A stretch of 64,000 nt of DNA, from positions 1 through 64,000 of the forward strand of contig NZ_JAVBXD010000024.1 in NCBI RefSeq assembly GCF_030756675.1, given 5' to 3'. The first letter of the stretch is position 1. Every line of letters begins with the position of its first letter. The translations under genes and the position numbers were made by a program. Positions 28,195-37,692 of the stretch are shown here, piece by piece. This stretch comes from Bacillus multifaciens. Lineage in GTDB: Bacteria; Bacillota; Bacilli; Bacillales; Bacillaceae_G. The notes beneath the pieces are model-generated. The model saw only the letters and a program-made list of their open reading frames with translations, was not told the DNA's origin and did no database searches.

Positions 28195-28922
28195 ACTGCG
28201 CCTAAAATATTTTTTGCTTTTTGAACACTTTCTTCCGTTGGAGGCTCTACTCCTTCAAGAGGATATTTGTGACCTAGTGCCTCCCATTTATAGACCCCTA
28301 ACTTATGATACGGCAGAACTTCTACCTTTTGTACATTATCAAGACTTTGAATAAAGGCTCCGAGCTTTTCTAAGTCCTCTGTACCATCAGTAACTCCAGG
28401 TACAAGTACATGACGCACCCAAATTGGTTTCTTTTTATCTGATAAATAACGAGCAAATTGTAAAATATGTTCGTTATGTTTTCCTGTTAATTTGCGATGT
28501 TTTTTTGAATCAATGTGTTTTAAGTCAAGTAATACCAAATCTGTATATTCCATCAAAATATCTAGTTTTCTTTGGAATTCTTCATCTTCAGAATAGCACC
28601 CACCGGAAGAATCAATCGTCGTATGAATGCCGATCTCTTTACATTTCTTAAACAGTTCAATCAAAAAGTCTAGCTGTAATAGCGGCTCACCGCCACTTAC
28701 AGTAATCCCACCGCCGGAAGTTTCCATAAAAGGAATGTAACATGTAACATCCTGCATCACTTCTTCGACTGTTATTTCTTTCCCTTTACCAATTTCCCAC
28801 GTATCCGCATTATGACAATATTGACAACGTAGTAAACACCCTTGCGTAAAGATGATATAACGAATCCCAGGACCGTCAACAGTACCACAAGACTCAACAG
28901 AATGAATTCTTCCTTTTACCAT
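28191..28922 (-). CDS. pflA: Pyruvate formate-lyase activating enzyme
   Basis: A 243-residue radical-SAM enzyme that installs the glycyl radical on PflB. The iron-sulfur motif C-x3-C-x2-C is Cys29, Cys33, Cys36 (CLLRCQYC). [11 protein letters not shown] binds S-adenosylmethionine. GAGGAGGAAGTAAC precedes the ATG. It lies 66 bp downstream of pflB, and a GC-poor hairpin (CCCTCTGT/ACAGAGGG, 28951-28977) in the gap may set the relative expression of the two genes. Confidence 0.96.
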   Translation of the reverse strand: MVKGRIHSVESCGTVDGPGIRYIIFTQGCLLRCQYCHNADTWEIGKGKEITVEEVMQDVTCYIPFMETSGGGITVSGGEPLLQLDFLIELFKKCKEIGIHTTIDSSGGCYSEDEEFQRKLDILMEYTDLVLLDLKHIDSKKHRKLTGKHNEHILQFARYLSDKKKPIWVRHVLVPGVTDGTEDLEKLGAFIQSLDNVQKVEVLPYHKLGVYKWEALGHKYPLEGVEPPTEESVQKAKNILGAV

Positions 28923-28988
28923 GTTACTTCCTCCTCTATTAAAACAGCTCCCCTCTGTCTTTATGAAAAACAGAGGGAAACTTTTTCC

Positions 28989-31238
28989 TTACATGCTTTC
29001 GTGCATTGTACGGTTAATAACATCAATTTGTTGTTCACGAGTTAACTTAATGAAGTTAACCGCATAACCAGACACACGAATTGTTAATTGTGGATATTTT
29101 TCAGGATGTTCCATTGCATCCATTAATGTTTCACGGTTAAATACGTTAATATTTAAGTGATGTCCTTCTTTTACAGCATACCCATCTAACATAGATACTA
29201 AATTGCGAATTTGTACATCTTCTTCTTTTCCAAGCGCTTTTGGAATAATAGAGAATGTATTAGAGATACCATCTCTTGCCTGTTCATATGGTAATTTCGC
29301 AACAGATAATAATGACGCTAGTGCACCTTTTGTATCACGGCCATGCATTGGGTTTGCACCTGGTGCAAATGGTTCGCCAGCACGACGGCCATCTGGTGTG
29401 TTACCAGTTTTCTTACCGTATACAACGTTAGATGTGATTGTTAAGATTGACATTGTATGAACAGAGTTACGATATGTTTTATGTTTACGAAGCTTGTTCA
29501 TAAATGTTTTTACAAGGCTTACTGCCATTTCATCTACACGGTCATCGTTGTTACCGTATTTAGGGTAATCTCCTTCGATTTCAAAATCAACAGCAATACC
29601 ATTTTCATCACGAATTGGTTTTACTTTCGCATATTTAATTGCACTTAAAGAGTCAGCTACTACAGATAATCCTGCGATACCTGTTGCCATTGTACGAATA
29701 ATCTCTGTATCATGAAGTGCCATTTCGATACGCTCATAGCTGTATTTATCATGCATGTAATGAATTACATTTAATGTATTTAAGTAAAGACCTGCTAACC
29801 ATTCCATTGTCACATCAAATTTACGCATAACTTCTTCATAATCTAATACTTCAGAAGTAATTGGTGCATATTCAGGTGCAACTTGTGCTTTTGATTTTTC
29901 GTCTTTACCACCGTTGATCGCATATAATAATGCTTTCGCTAAGTTTGCACGTGCTCCGAAGAATTGCATTTGTTTACCAATTTTCATTGCAGATACACAG
30001 CAAGCGATACCGTAGTCATCACCATATTCTGGGCGCATAATGTCATCATTTTCATATTGAATTGCAGATGTTTTGATAGACATTTTCGCACAGTAGTTTT
30101 TAAAGTTCTCTGGTAATTGTTTAGACCAAAGAACTGTTAAGTTTGGTTCTGGAGCTGGTCCTAAGTTATCTAATGTATGCAAGAAACGGAATGAGTTTTT
30201 CGTTACTAATGGACGACCATCAAGTGCAATACCACCGATAGATTCGGTTACCCAAGTTGGGTCACCAGAGAATAATTCATTATAATCAGGTGTTCTTGCG
30301 AATTTCACAAGACGTAATTTCATAATGAAGTGGTCAACAATTTCTTGTGCTGTTTCTTCTGTTAATGTACCGTTTGCTAAATCTCTTTCAACATAGATAT
30401 CTAAGAAAGTAGATGTACGGCCAAGACTCATTGCTGCACCATTTTGCTCTTTAATTGCTGCAAGATAACCGAAATATAACCATTGGAATGCTTCTTGTGC
30501 ATTTGTTGCTGGTTTAGAAATATCAAAACCATGAGAAGCTGCCATTTGTTTTAATTCTTGAAGGGCACGCATTTGCTCAGATAACTCTTCGCGTAAACGA
30601 ATTGTCTCTTCGCTCATTACACTGCTCGTTAAGTTTAAATCTGCTTTTTTCATTTCGATTAAGCGATCAATACCGTATAATGCAACGCGGCGGTAGTCAC
30701 CAATAATACGACCACGGCCATATGCATCTGGAAGGCCTGTAATAACGCCTGATTTACGAGCTGCTCTCATTTCTGGAGTATAAGCATCGAATACACCTTG
30801 GTTATGCGTTTTACGATAGTCTCTGAAAATACGGCTTAGTTCTTTGTCCATTTCGTATCCGTAAGCTTCACAAGATAGCTCTGCCATACGAACACCACCG
30901 AATGGTTGTAATGAACGTTTGAATGGTTTGTCAGTTTGGAAACCAACTACTTTTTCAATATCTTTATTTAAATATCCTGGACCATGTGATGTAATAGTAG
31001 AAACAATTTCTGTATCCATGTCAAGGACGCCGCCATTGTCACGCTCTTGTGTTGTTAAATCCATTACTTGATCCCAAAGTTGTTTCGTCGCTTCTGTTGC
31101 TTCAGCTAAGAAGGTATCATCACCTTCATAAACGTTTATGTTATTTAAAATGAAGTCGCGAACATCAATCTCTGCTCTCCACTTTTCACCTTTAAAGTTT
31201 TCCCATGCGTTTTTTACATTTTCTAATACTTCAGTCAT
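28989..31238 (-). CDS. pflB: Formate C-acetyltransferase (pyruvate formate-lyase)
   Basis: A 749-residue glycyl-radical enzyme for anaerobic cleavage of pyruvate and CoA to acetyl-CoA and formate. The two adjacent catalytic cysteines are in IACCVSAMK. The radical glycine is in RVSGYAVNF near the C-terminus (Gly724 from this start). The frame opens at 31253, but GGAGGAGATTAGG is correctly placed for the ATG at 31238. First gene of the pflBA operon. Oxygen-responsive control is expected; inverted repeats upstream (31369-31397) could be the operator. Confidence 0.97.
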   Translation of the reverse strand: MTEVLENVKNAWENFKGEKWRAEIDVRDFILNNINVYEGDDTFLAEATEATKQLWDQVMDLTTQERDNGGVLDMDTEIVSTITSHGPGYLNKDIEKVVGFQTDKPFKRSLQPFGGVRMAELSCEAYGYEMDKELSRIFRDYRKTHNQGVFDAYTPEMRAARKSGVITGLPDAYGRGRIIGDYRRVALYGIDRLIEMKKADLNLTSSVMSEETIRLREELSEQMRALQELKQMAASHGFDISKPATNAQEAFQWLYFGYLAAIKEQNGAAMSLGRTSTFLDIYVERDLANGTLTEETAQEIVDHFIMKLRLVKFARTPDYNELFSGDPTWVTESIGGIALDGRPLVTKNSFRFLHTLDNLGPAPEPNLTVLWSKQLPENFKNYCAKMSIKTSAIQYENDDIMRPEYGDDYGIACCVSAMKIGKQMQFFGARANLAKALLYAINGGKDEKSKAQVAPEYAPITSEVLDYEEVMRKFDVTMEWLAGLYLNTLNVIHYMHDKYSYERIEMALHDTEIIRTMATGIAGLSVVADSLSAIKYAKVKPIRDENGIAVDFEIEGDYPKYGNNDDRVDEMAVSLVKTFMNKLRKHKTYRNSVHTMSILTITSNVVYGKKTGNTPDGRRAGEPFAPGANPMHGRDTKGALASLLSVAKLPYEQARDGISNTFSIIPKALGKEEDVQIRNLVSMLDGYAVKEGHHLNINVFNRETLMDAMEHPEKYPQLTIRVSGYAVNFIKLTREQQIDVINRTMHESM

Positions 31239-31368
31239 CCTAATCTCCTCCATTTTATGATTAGTACAGGACTTAGATTTTGTATATAACAGCTTACGTA
31301 TTTAGGATACTACTTTTTCGAAAAAGTGAACGTTTAAGTTGTGACATGTTTGTGAATAGTTGAGCAAA

Positions 31369-31397
31369 TCACTATTGACATAGTGAAAACGTCACTA
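31369..31397. promoter_or_regulatory. Overlapping inverted repeats upstream of pflB
   Basis: TCACTATTGACATAGTGA (31369-31386) is a 7-bp inverted repeat with a 4-nt spacer. TAGTGAAAACGTCACTA (31381-31397) shares one arm with it and has a 5-nt spacer. Together they give three alternating TAGTGA-type half-sites, about 130 bp upstream of pflB. They resemble but do not match the Fnr (TGTGA-N6-TCACA) or Rex consensus. The rest of 31254-31717 holds a weak hairpin at 31555-31569 and no convincing gene. Confidence 0.45.
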
Positions 31398-31717
31398 GAA
31401 ACATTGTTAAATTAACCCTATTTTAGTAATTTTATTATTTTGAATTCCAATAAAGGAATCATCCCCTGTAATATAAGAGTCATACCTATCGCAAACTGTA
31501 ATACTCTAAAAATCCATTCTGTTATATTATTTTTGAAACAGAATAAAAAAAACTGTACCTGTTTGGTACACCTTTTTTCATTCTCTCTTACGTCCTTCAT
31601 CATACACCAAGCAAATCTTTTGTCATTAAATAAAACAAATCACATACCTATACATGAAGTACACACCCCTGTGCAAACATATTAAAGTGATACTTCTATA
31701 AATAGGAGGAATTTGAT

Positions 31718-33133
31718 ATGCGAAAAACAAAAATCGTTTGCACGATTGGACCTGCAAGTGAACAATACGAAACATTGCTTTCTTTACTGGAATCTGGAAT
31801 GAATGTGGCTCGGTTAAATTTCTCTCATGGAACGCACGAAGAACATCAAGTACGGATCAATACAATCCGAAAAGCTGCAGCAGCCTCCAAAAAGAACATT
31901 GCACTCTTACAAGATATTAAAGGACCCAAAATTCGTACAGATGAATTTGAAGGGGGACAAGCAAAATTACTTGAAGGGGAAACAGTTACTGTTTCCATGA
32001 AAAAAGTGCTCGGAACATCTAAACGTTTTTCTGTCACTTATGAAGGCCTATATGATGATGTAGAAGTAGGATCTCATCTATTACTCGATGATGGCTTATT
32101 AGAGCTAGAAGTAACAACAAAAAATAATGGTGAATTACAAACGAAAGTTATACACGGCGGAATCATTAAAGATCATAAAGGTGTAAACGTACCAAATGTA
32201 AAAATCCGCTTGCCAGGTATTACTGAAAAAGATAAACAAGACATTTTGTTTGGCGTCCAGCAACAGGTTGATTACATCGCAGTCTCTTTTGTCCGTAAAG
32301 CTGCGGATATTTTAGAAGTACGCGATATATTAGCAGCGCATAGCGCCTCGCATATTCGTATCATCGCAAAAATTGAAAACCAAGAAGGAATTGATAATAT
32401 AAATGAAATTGTAGAAGTTGCAGATGGGATTATGGTTGCACGCGGTGATATGGGGATTGAAATCCCAGCAGAATATGTACCAATCATTCAAAAAGAGTTG
32501 ATTCACACTTGTAACCTACTCGGAAAACCAGTCATTACAGCAACACAAATGCTTGATTCTATGCAAAGAAATCCAAGACCAACAAGAGCGGAAGCATCCG
32601 ATGTAGCAAACGCCATCTTTGATGGAACAGATGCGATTATGCTTTCAGGAGAGACAGCTGCCGGTGAATATCCAATAGAAGCCGTACAAATGATGGATAA
32701 AATTGCTCTGCAAGTAGAAGAGTCTTCTTTATTCCAAAACCAAACGCAATCACTTCACAATGACCACAAACAAATAACAGAAACAATTGGAGCTGCTGCT
32801 GTCCAAGCGGCTTATTCTTTACAAGCAAAGGCAATTTTAACACCAACGAAAAGCGGTTATACAGCACAAATGATTTCCAAATACCGTCCGCACACTCCGA
32901 TTATTGCAACAACATCTGAACAATACGTGATGCAACAACTTGCACTCGTATGGGGCGTACACCCATTTTTCACCACCCCAAAACAAACGACAGATGAAGT
33001 AATTGAACAAGCAATAAGTAACGTTAAAGAACAACAACTTGTCTCTTCACAAGATATCATCATCGTAACAGCAGGCATTCCTGTTAACGAACGCGGCACA
33101 ACAAATCTGTTAAAAATTGAGGTTGTGAAGTAA
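31718..33133 (+). CDS. pyk: Pyruvate kinase, short form
   Basis: A 471-residue pyruvate kinase that makes ATP and pyruvate from phosphoenolpyruvate. MVARGDMGIEIP and TATQMLDSM carry the PK signature and active-site residues. The protein ends after the C-terminal allosteric domain. It lacks the extra PEP-utiliser-like domain of the usual Bacillus enzyme (about 585 residues), so it is probably a second isozyme. TAGGAGGAATTTGAT precedes the ATG. Location beside pflB suggests a fermentative role, by inference. Confidence 0.93.
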   Translation: MRKTKIVCTIGPASEQYETLLSLLESGMNVARLNFSHGTHEEHQVRINTIRKAAAASKKNIALLQDIKGPKIRTDEFEGGQAKLLEGETVTVSMKKVLGTSKRFSVTYEGLYDDVEVGSHLLLDDGLLELEVTTKNNGELQTKVIHGGIIKDHKGVNVPNVKIRLPGITEKDKQDILFGVQQQVDYIAVSFVRKAADILEVRDILAAHSASHIRIIAKIENQEGIDNINEIVEVADGIMVARGDMGIEIPAEYVPIIQKELIHTCNLLGKPVITATQMLDSMQRNPRPTRAEASDVANAIFDGTDAIMLSGETAAGEYPIEAVQMMDKIALQVEESSLFQNQTQSLHNDHKQITETIGAAAVQAAYSLQAKAILTPTKSGYTAQMISKYRPHTPIIATTSEQYVMQQLALVWGVHPFFTTPKQTTDEVIEQAISNVKEQQLVSSQDIIIVTAGIPVNERGTTNLLKIEVVK

Positions 33134-33164
33134 AGAAAGACTTATATAAGCTAAAAAACAATAA

Positions 33165-33332
33165 ACCCCTCTTCTTTTTAGGAGGACGAGAACAGCTGGC
33201 CGCGCGTAGAAGCGGTCAGGGCCTTTTTCTGCCTCATGCCAGGTTTTAAAACAAAGGGAGAAAATGAGGATATGTTGTATTTTGCATAACCGCGATTTTT
33301 ATGACAAAAAATTAAAATGAATTTATATAAAT
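33165..33332 (-). repeat. Dispersed intergenic repeat, copy D
   Basis: A reverse-orientation, full-length copy. It runs from CCTCTTCTTTTTAGGAGG through AGCTGGCCGCGCGTAGAAGC, GGTCAGGGCC, CTGCCTCATGCCAGG and TGTTGTATTTTGCATAAC to the AATTTATATAAA end. It lies just downstream of pyk. Confidence 0.88.
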
Positions 33333-33359
33333 ATTCCCCTATCTACTAGTTGAGTAAAA

Positions 33360-33387
33360 AAGGCAGATGCACGATGTCATCTGCCTT
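33360..33387. terminator. Terminator downstream of the 272-residue membrane-protein gene
   Basis: The 10-bp stem AAGGCAGATG/CATCTGCCTT has an 8-nt loop. T runs follow on the minus strand, and on the plus strand after a short gap. Confidence 0.88.
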
Positions 33388-33404
33388 CCTTTGTTTTACC
33401 ATGT

Positions 33405-34223
33405 TTAACTATTTTTCAACGTCAATATTGCAGCTATCGCATAATACAGAGCTTTCTCGTACATCGGTTTTTCCACCACTGATAAATTAACAAGCGAGCC
33501 GCCGCTAGCCGAAAAATATTCAATCGCTTCTACCGGAATTGCATCTTCTTTTACTTCAATAGAACTACCATCATTCCATTGTCCCTTTTGAATATTCGCA
33601 TACAAATCTCCAGTAATTTCACCAATTTCTTCATCATGCTCAGACAGTAAGAGCCACTTCAACTTTTTTAAACTTAAGATTTGTTTCAATCCACCAATCT
33701 TATTCCCTGCCAAGTCATAAAACGTATAAGAAAAGGACATGCCTGCTTTTTGTTTTACAATCAGCATCGCTTCACCCAGTTCGTTATACAAAACAAAGCG
33801 TTTTTCAATCAATGCGTTCAAAATAAATGATATGAAAATTTTCCATAGTCTTTGCAGGTTTGTTTCATATTCTTCTTTTAAAATAGCCATTGTATTTCCA
33901 TCCATCGAAAAGTATGTAACAGTGGTTACGAAAGATACCTCTCTTCGTACAACGAATCGATGGTGATGCAAGAGCGACGATGTCCCTTCGATACAAATTG
34001 TTGCGCCAATTTTCTTCGCCCTCTCTCTTTCTACAAAACTATAAATCATAAGCAGGCAGGCCGTTATAATCATACTAATAAAAGGCATCGTGTCTTTGTT
34101 CCACTGGAAATGCGGCGTTCGTGTATAATCAAGAATAAACGCTATAATAGCAACTAAAAATATAAAAATAGAAAAAAGAAATAACCTTTTTCCATTCCTG
34201 GCATGGTGCTCATGGACCCCCAT
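33405..34223 (-). CDS. Membrane protein of unknown function
   Basis: A 272-residue protein not recognised with certainty. Two membrane helices lie near the N-terminus (about residues 13-31 and 46-63), followed by a soluble beta-rich domain. Segments such as FVLYNELGEAMLIVKQKAG and YTFYDLAGNKIGGLKQ are reminiscent of LURP-one/tubby-like phospholipid-scramblase folds, but this is only a pattern impression. It stands alone between pyk and a YgbA-family gene. AAGGAGGAAAAAATGG lies at the start. Confidence 0.6.
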   Translation of the reverse strand: MGVHEHHARNGKRLFLFSIFIFLVAIIAFILDYTRTPHFQWNKDTMPFISMIITACLLMIYSFVERERAKKIGATICIEGTSSLLHHHRFVVRREVSFVTTVTYFSMDGNTMAILKEEYETNLQRLWKIFISFILNALIEKRFVLYNELGEAMLIVKQKAGMSFSYTFYDLAGNKIGGLKQILSLKKLKWLLLSEHDEEIGEITGDLYANIQKGQWNDGSSIEVKEDAIPVEAIEYFSASGGSLVNLSVVEKPMYEKALYYAIAAILTLKNS

Positions 34224-34317
34224 TTTTTCCTCCTTATTTTTTACATATTTTTATTATTATCTCATTTTCGCATGCTTTTTCCAAACACATACATATATTA
34301 TGTTTATTCACTATAGG

Positions 34318-34425
34318 CGTACCGCCATATGCCCATCAAGCTAAGGTTTTGGATCATCCCCTAAACGAAAATTTTATAATTCTACTAGGGTGCAGCCAAC
34401 AAAATATCACAATGCTGGCGGTACG
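34318..34425. mobile_element. Small MITE-like element with perfect terminal inverted repeats
   Basis: CGTACCGCCA (34318-34327) and its exact complement TGGCGGTACG (34416-34425) bound 108 bp of noncoding DNA. An inner pair, CCCTA and TAGGG, could form a second stem. No ORF and no obvious target duplication. It looks like a short non-autonomous element or a bcr-type B. cereus-group repeat. I cannot say which without a genome search. Confidence 0.5.
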
Positions 34426-34440
34426 TCGTTAATAAAAGAA

Positions 34441-34470
34441 AAAACGGGCTTGTTAGACAACCCGTTTTTT
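34441..34470 (-). terminator. Terminator of the YgbA-family gene
   Basis: The hairpin AAAACGGG-C-TTGT/ACAA-CCCGTTTT has flanking A and T runs, just past the stop codon. Confidence 0.88.
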
Positions 34471-34473
34471 CTT

Positions 34474-34806
34474 TTAGCTCTTTTTTCTTTTCGGTAAGTC
34501 AGGAGCCCTCTTCATTGTGTCAGCAATATGCATGACCGCGAAATATGGATGTTTTAAAATCATTTTCGGTCCGCTCTTCTTCATAACATCCTTAACGGAA
34601 TCTTTCATATCTGGTTTATAACAATGAATTTTGCAATTTTGACATGCTGGCTTCTTCTCTTGAAATGGACATTTTGATAAACGAAAATAAGCATACTCTT
34701 TTAACTTCTGACATTCTTCACATATAGTATCTTTTTCATGTTCGTTTTTACAATACATATCAATCATAATGCTAATTGTTTTCTCTTCACGTTCAATTCG
34801 ATTCAT
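34474..34806 (-). CDS. Nitrous oxide-stimulated promoter family protein (YgbA-like)
   Basis: A 110-residue cysteine-rich cytoplasmic protein. Two cysteine clusters (CEECQKLKEYAYFRLSKCPF and CQNCKIHCY) match the YgbA_NO family, whose E. coli member is induced by nitric oxide stress. The biochemical role is unknown; metal or Fe-S binding is likely. The frame opens 25 codons upstream, but GGGAGGCACTAGTC before the ATG at 34806 is the best start. Confidence 0.8.
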   Translation of the reverse strand: MNRIEREEKTISIMIDMYCKNEHEKDTICEECQKLKEYAYFRLSKCPFQEKKPACQNCKIHCYKPDMKDSVKDVMKKSGPKMILKHPYFAVMHIADTMKRAPDLPKRKKS

Positions 34807-35035
34807 GACTAGTGCCTCCCGTTCCAAAGTCTCTCTGCTTTGATTGTAAGACTTTTTTAGAGGGTTTACATGAATTTTCATTGACAGTTTTTCTAATGTT
34901 TATCTCTTTCCTACGAATTATTAATGGAGAATGTCCCTACCAATCATAACCAACAGTAAAAGCAAACACATTAAGACTTAAATAAATGTAGTGTAGTACT
35001 TTGAGAAAAAGACAGTCTTTGATATTCTGGGCATC

Positions 35036-35192
35036 GTATATGAGTCGCGGCTATGCTAAATACAACATAACCTACTCTCGCTTCCTCCTTTTGTTTTAAA
35101 CCTCGCACGTGGCAGAAAAAGGCACTGACCGCTTCCATGCATAGCCAGATGCTCTTGCCCGCCCAAAAGGAAGATGTTTTTATGTTTATATT
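35036..35192 (+). repeat. Dispersed intergenic repeat, copy E
   Basis: A full-length plus-orientation copy. GAGTCGCGGCTATGC, TAAATACAACATAACC, TTTGTTTTAAACC, CGCACGTGGCAG, GGCACTGACCGC and CCATGCATAGCCAGATGC are followed by a T-rich end. The remainder of 34807-35249 is AT-rich spacer with no gene. Confidence 0.88.
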
Positions 35193-35249
35193 TTTTTACA
35201 AAAATCCCCATAAAAAGATATAAAAAAAGCTATCTCGTAAGATAGCTTT

Positions 35250-36422
35250 CTAACCTTCTACATGCCGCACCATCGTATAAATATCATTGCTTACAACGCC
35301 AAACGACTTAATGTTATTTTGAATATTTGATAATAACACAACATACGTATTTCCATCTTTACTAAAACTATTTAAACAATTCCATCCTGGCATCACACCA
35401 TGATTTGAGTAACTACCAGGGTCCACATACCAACCAAAACCATAATCCTTTTTAACTGCTGTAAACATTTGATGATAACTATCACTTGAAATCAGCTTTC
35501 CAGTAAATAAAGCTTGATCAAATAAATATAAATCATATGCAGTTGTGTATATATCACCGCAGCCAAATAATTGCGACATACTTGGTAAAGCTGGTGTTGT
35601 CATTTTATTATCTACAATTTTATAACCAGTAGATGGGTATTTTCCTTGTTGAAATTGATCACCAAATCCTGAGCGTTTCATACCGACTACTTCAAAGATA
35701 TTCTTTTGAATATAATCTTGAAGGGGTTGTCCACTCACCTTCTCGGCAATATACGCAAGCACGGAATAATTAGAATCGGAGTACTTCCATTTCGATCCGG
35801 GTGGGAATGCCAATTTTTGCTTTCCTATTCTTTTAATTAATTCCTCATGGGTGATATCCGCTGATCCTTCGCTGTACTCTGGAATCCCTGACGTATGCGT
35901 AAGAAGGTGTACTAATTTAATTTCCCCACCCCTTGGAAAATCAGGAATATATTTCGCGACAGTATCTTCTATGTTTAACCTATTTTGTTCTTTCAATTGC
36001 ATAATAGAAGTTGCGACAAAAGCTTTTGTAATGGAACCAATATAGTAGGATGTCTCTGAATTATTAGCAACATTTTTTTCTTGATTGGCAAGTCCATATC
36101 CTTTGTTCAAAAGAACCTTTCCATTTTTCACAACAACCGCTGTACCGCTAAAGTTTTTACTCTTCATATACTCATCTAATTGGGCATTATTATTGATTTC
36201 TTGCGGTGGTTGCTCCACTACCACTTCTTCTTTTGGTTTCTCTACAACTTCTTTCTTTACTTCTTCTTTCTTTACTTCTTTTTTTTCTTCTTTCATCGCT
36301 TGCAAAGTTGCCTTTTCTTTATCGTGGGAAGTAGTTTTCGCATACCCCCAATAGACAAGGGCAAACAACAGACTGAGAATAATCGTTCGTTTTATATATA
36401 CAATCGGTCTGCGAGATTTCAT
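35250..36422 (-). CDS. Serine beta-lactamase-like / class C PBP family protein
   Basis: A 390-residue membrane-anchored serine hydrolase. An N-terminal helix (about residues 8-25) is followed by a Lys/Glu-rich low-complexity linker rich in KKEEVKKE and an AmpC-like domain with SxxK in IGSITKAF, a YSDSNY motif and a C-terminal HGVMPG triad equivalent. Such proteins include D-aminopeptidases and esterases; the substrate is unknown. The frame stays open to 36683. A terminator lies there (36631-36660), so I start at the Met before KSRRPIVY, although its ribosome-binding site is weak. Confidence 0.8.
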   Translation of the reverse strand: MKSRRPIVYIKRTIILSLLFALVYWGYAKTTSHDKEKATLQAMKEEKKEVKKEEVKKEVVEKPKEEVVVEQPPQEINNNAQLDEYMKSKNFSGTAVVVKNGKVLLNKGYGLANQEKNVANNSETSYYIGSITKAFVATSIMQLKEQNRLNIEDTVAKYIPDFPRGGEIKLVHLLTHTSGIPEYSEGSADITHEELIKRIGKQKLAFPPGSKWKYSDSNYSVLAYIAEKVSGQPLQDYIQKNIFEVVGMKRSGFGDQFQQGKYPSTGYKIVDNKMTTPALPSMSQLFGCGDIYTTAYDLYLFDQALFTGKLISSDSYHQMFTAVKKDYGFGWYVDPGSYSNHGVMPGWNCLNSFSKDGNTYVVLLSNIQNNIKSFGVVSNDIYTMVRHVEG

Positions 36423-36630
36423 AGCAATAAAAACCTGCCTTTTCACATAGTTGCTCATTTCACATCTTACTTTATCACGCAACCAGTATTTTACCAATGC
36501 TATGCACAAAAAAATAAAAAAGAGCACCAAAAATGCAAGATAGCCGTTATATTTGTAATGAAAAAACATACCGTTTCTTATTATAAATCGCATATCAATA
36601 TCAAATGAATTCACAGTACAAATCACACAC

Positions 36631-36660
36631 AAAGAGCTTAGAGAATTCCCTAAGCTCTTT
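36631..36660 (-). terminator. Terminator of the VOC-family gene
   Basis: The 11-bp stem AAAGAGCTTAG/CTAAGCTCTTT with an 8-nt loop lies 73 bp past the VOC-gene stop. A second small hairpin, CCCG-CACTAA-CGGG, lies at about 36678-36691 in a segment that looks like the end of a repeat element. In 36423-36630 no gene is seen beyond the open upstream frame of the beta-lactamase-like gene. Confidence 0.75.
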
Positions 36661-36732
36661 GTCATTTTAATTTTATCCCGCACTAACGGGCAGTAAGACC
36701 CCCACTGATGGAAGTTTCACTTTATTTAGCAT

Positions 36733-37095
36733 CTAAATTGCTTGAATCATTTCCACTCTATTTCCGAATGGGTCTCTGAACTCAAAACGTTCAAAGCCTG
36801 GTATTGGTACTCCTTCAAGGATTTGAATGTTGTTTTTTTCTAACACATTTCTCCAGTGTGAGATATCATCGACTTGATAAGCTAAATGAGCTTTTGTTTT
36901 TGAACGGTCAAAACCATCTTCTGTACCTATATGTACATCTCTATCTCCGACTTTTAGCCAAAATCCTCCGCGCCCCTTTAGTGATTCGGGCTTTTCTGTC
37001 TCAGATAAACCGAGAATTCCGCAATAAAAATCTTTCCCCTCTTTTTCAGCACCTTTTGGAATGGTAATCTGAGCGTGATGTAAACCAAGAATCAT
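36733..37095 (-). CDS. VOC (glyoxalase/bleomycin-resistance) family protein
   Basis: A 120-residue vicinal-oxygen-chelate fold protein made of two beta-alpha-beta-beta-beta modules. The first begins LHHAQITIP with a probable metal-ligand His, and the second contains HLAYQVDD and FEFRDPFGNRVEM. The substrate is unknown. GGGGGAGATTAT precedes the ATG. It is transcribed alone. Confidence 0.88.
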   Translation of the reverse strand: MILGLHHAQITIPKGAEKEGKDFYCGILGLSETEKPESLKGRGGFWLKVGDRDVHIGTEDGFDRSKTKAHLAYQVDDISHWRNVLEKNNIQILEGVPIPGFERFEFRDPFGNRVEMIQAI

Positions 37096-37579
37096 ATAAT
37101 CTCCCCCATTATGAATCGAAATTTAAGAACGTTTTCTACTATCATAAATTCTTTTAGGAATATTTTCCAACTACTCTTTTATTTTACATCACAAATACAA
37201 TAAGTATAATATACGTTTATTATAATATTCGATAAGTATTTCTTATGTTTCATATGATACTTATCATAAGAATCCATATCTTAATGAAAAGTCGCCTTTA
37301 CTTGAAATGGAGTATATCGTTGAGTGTAAATTGTTTGTTAGTTAATTCTAATTGTTGAGCAGGAGTTAATTTTTCTTTGCCCTTAGTTTTCATTGTCAAA
37401 CAAAAGTTATAGTAGGTGCGCAAGATGATCGAAGAGAGTGAAGTCCTCATTCATACATCACTGTTTGTGAAAAGCATAATCTGGTTCAATATCCTTCACG
37501 ATACAATTGTGCGTTTTCTTATGCGAATTAGCTTGTTAAATGAAGAAGAAATTTCATATAAACATTGATATTACAACAA
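37096..37579. other. Long gene-poor AT-rich stretch
   Basis: About 480 bp with no convincing gene. It contains a hairpin GATAAGTAT (37231-37239) / ATACTTATC (37257-37265) with an embedded Fur-like half site TGATACTTATCA. It also holds a 47-codon open frame (37425-37568, plus) preceded by AGGTG, whose product (MIEESEVLIHTSLF...) I do not recognise. It may be a decayed gene. Confidence 0.4.
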
Positions 37580-37621
37580 AAAAGCGTATTAGAAATCATA
37601 TATGATTTCTAATACGCTTTT
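37580..37621. terminator. 42-bp perfect palindrome, bidirectional terminator
   Basis: A perfect 21-bp inverted repeat with no loop bases (centre ATCATA/TATGAT, ends AAAAGCG/CGCTTTT). When transcribed it would be a strong terminator on either strand. It most likely ends nagE, whose stop lies 72 bp away. Confidence 0.75.
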
Positions 37622-37692
37622 GCTTGTTTTATAACTGTTTGCGCCTCTAAAGTAAACCCGTTAATTTTTATCAATAAGGGTTTTCATATTCC

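Noticed and set aside
31418-31603. 61-codon minus-strand frame with hydrophobic stretch upstream of pyk
   Set aside because: No ribosome-binding site, contains a hairpin, and no recognisable homologue. Treated as intergenic.
36423-36683. N-terminal extension of the beta-lactamase-like protein
   Set aside because: The frame is open, but its upstream start lies beyond the terminator of the neighbouring VOC gene, at 36631-36660, so transcription from there is unlikely.
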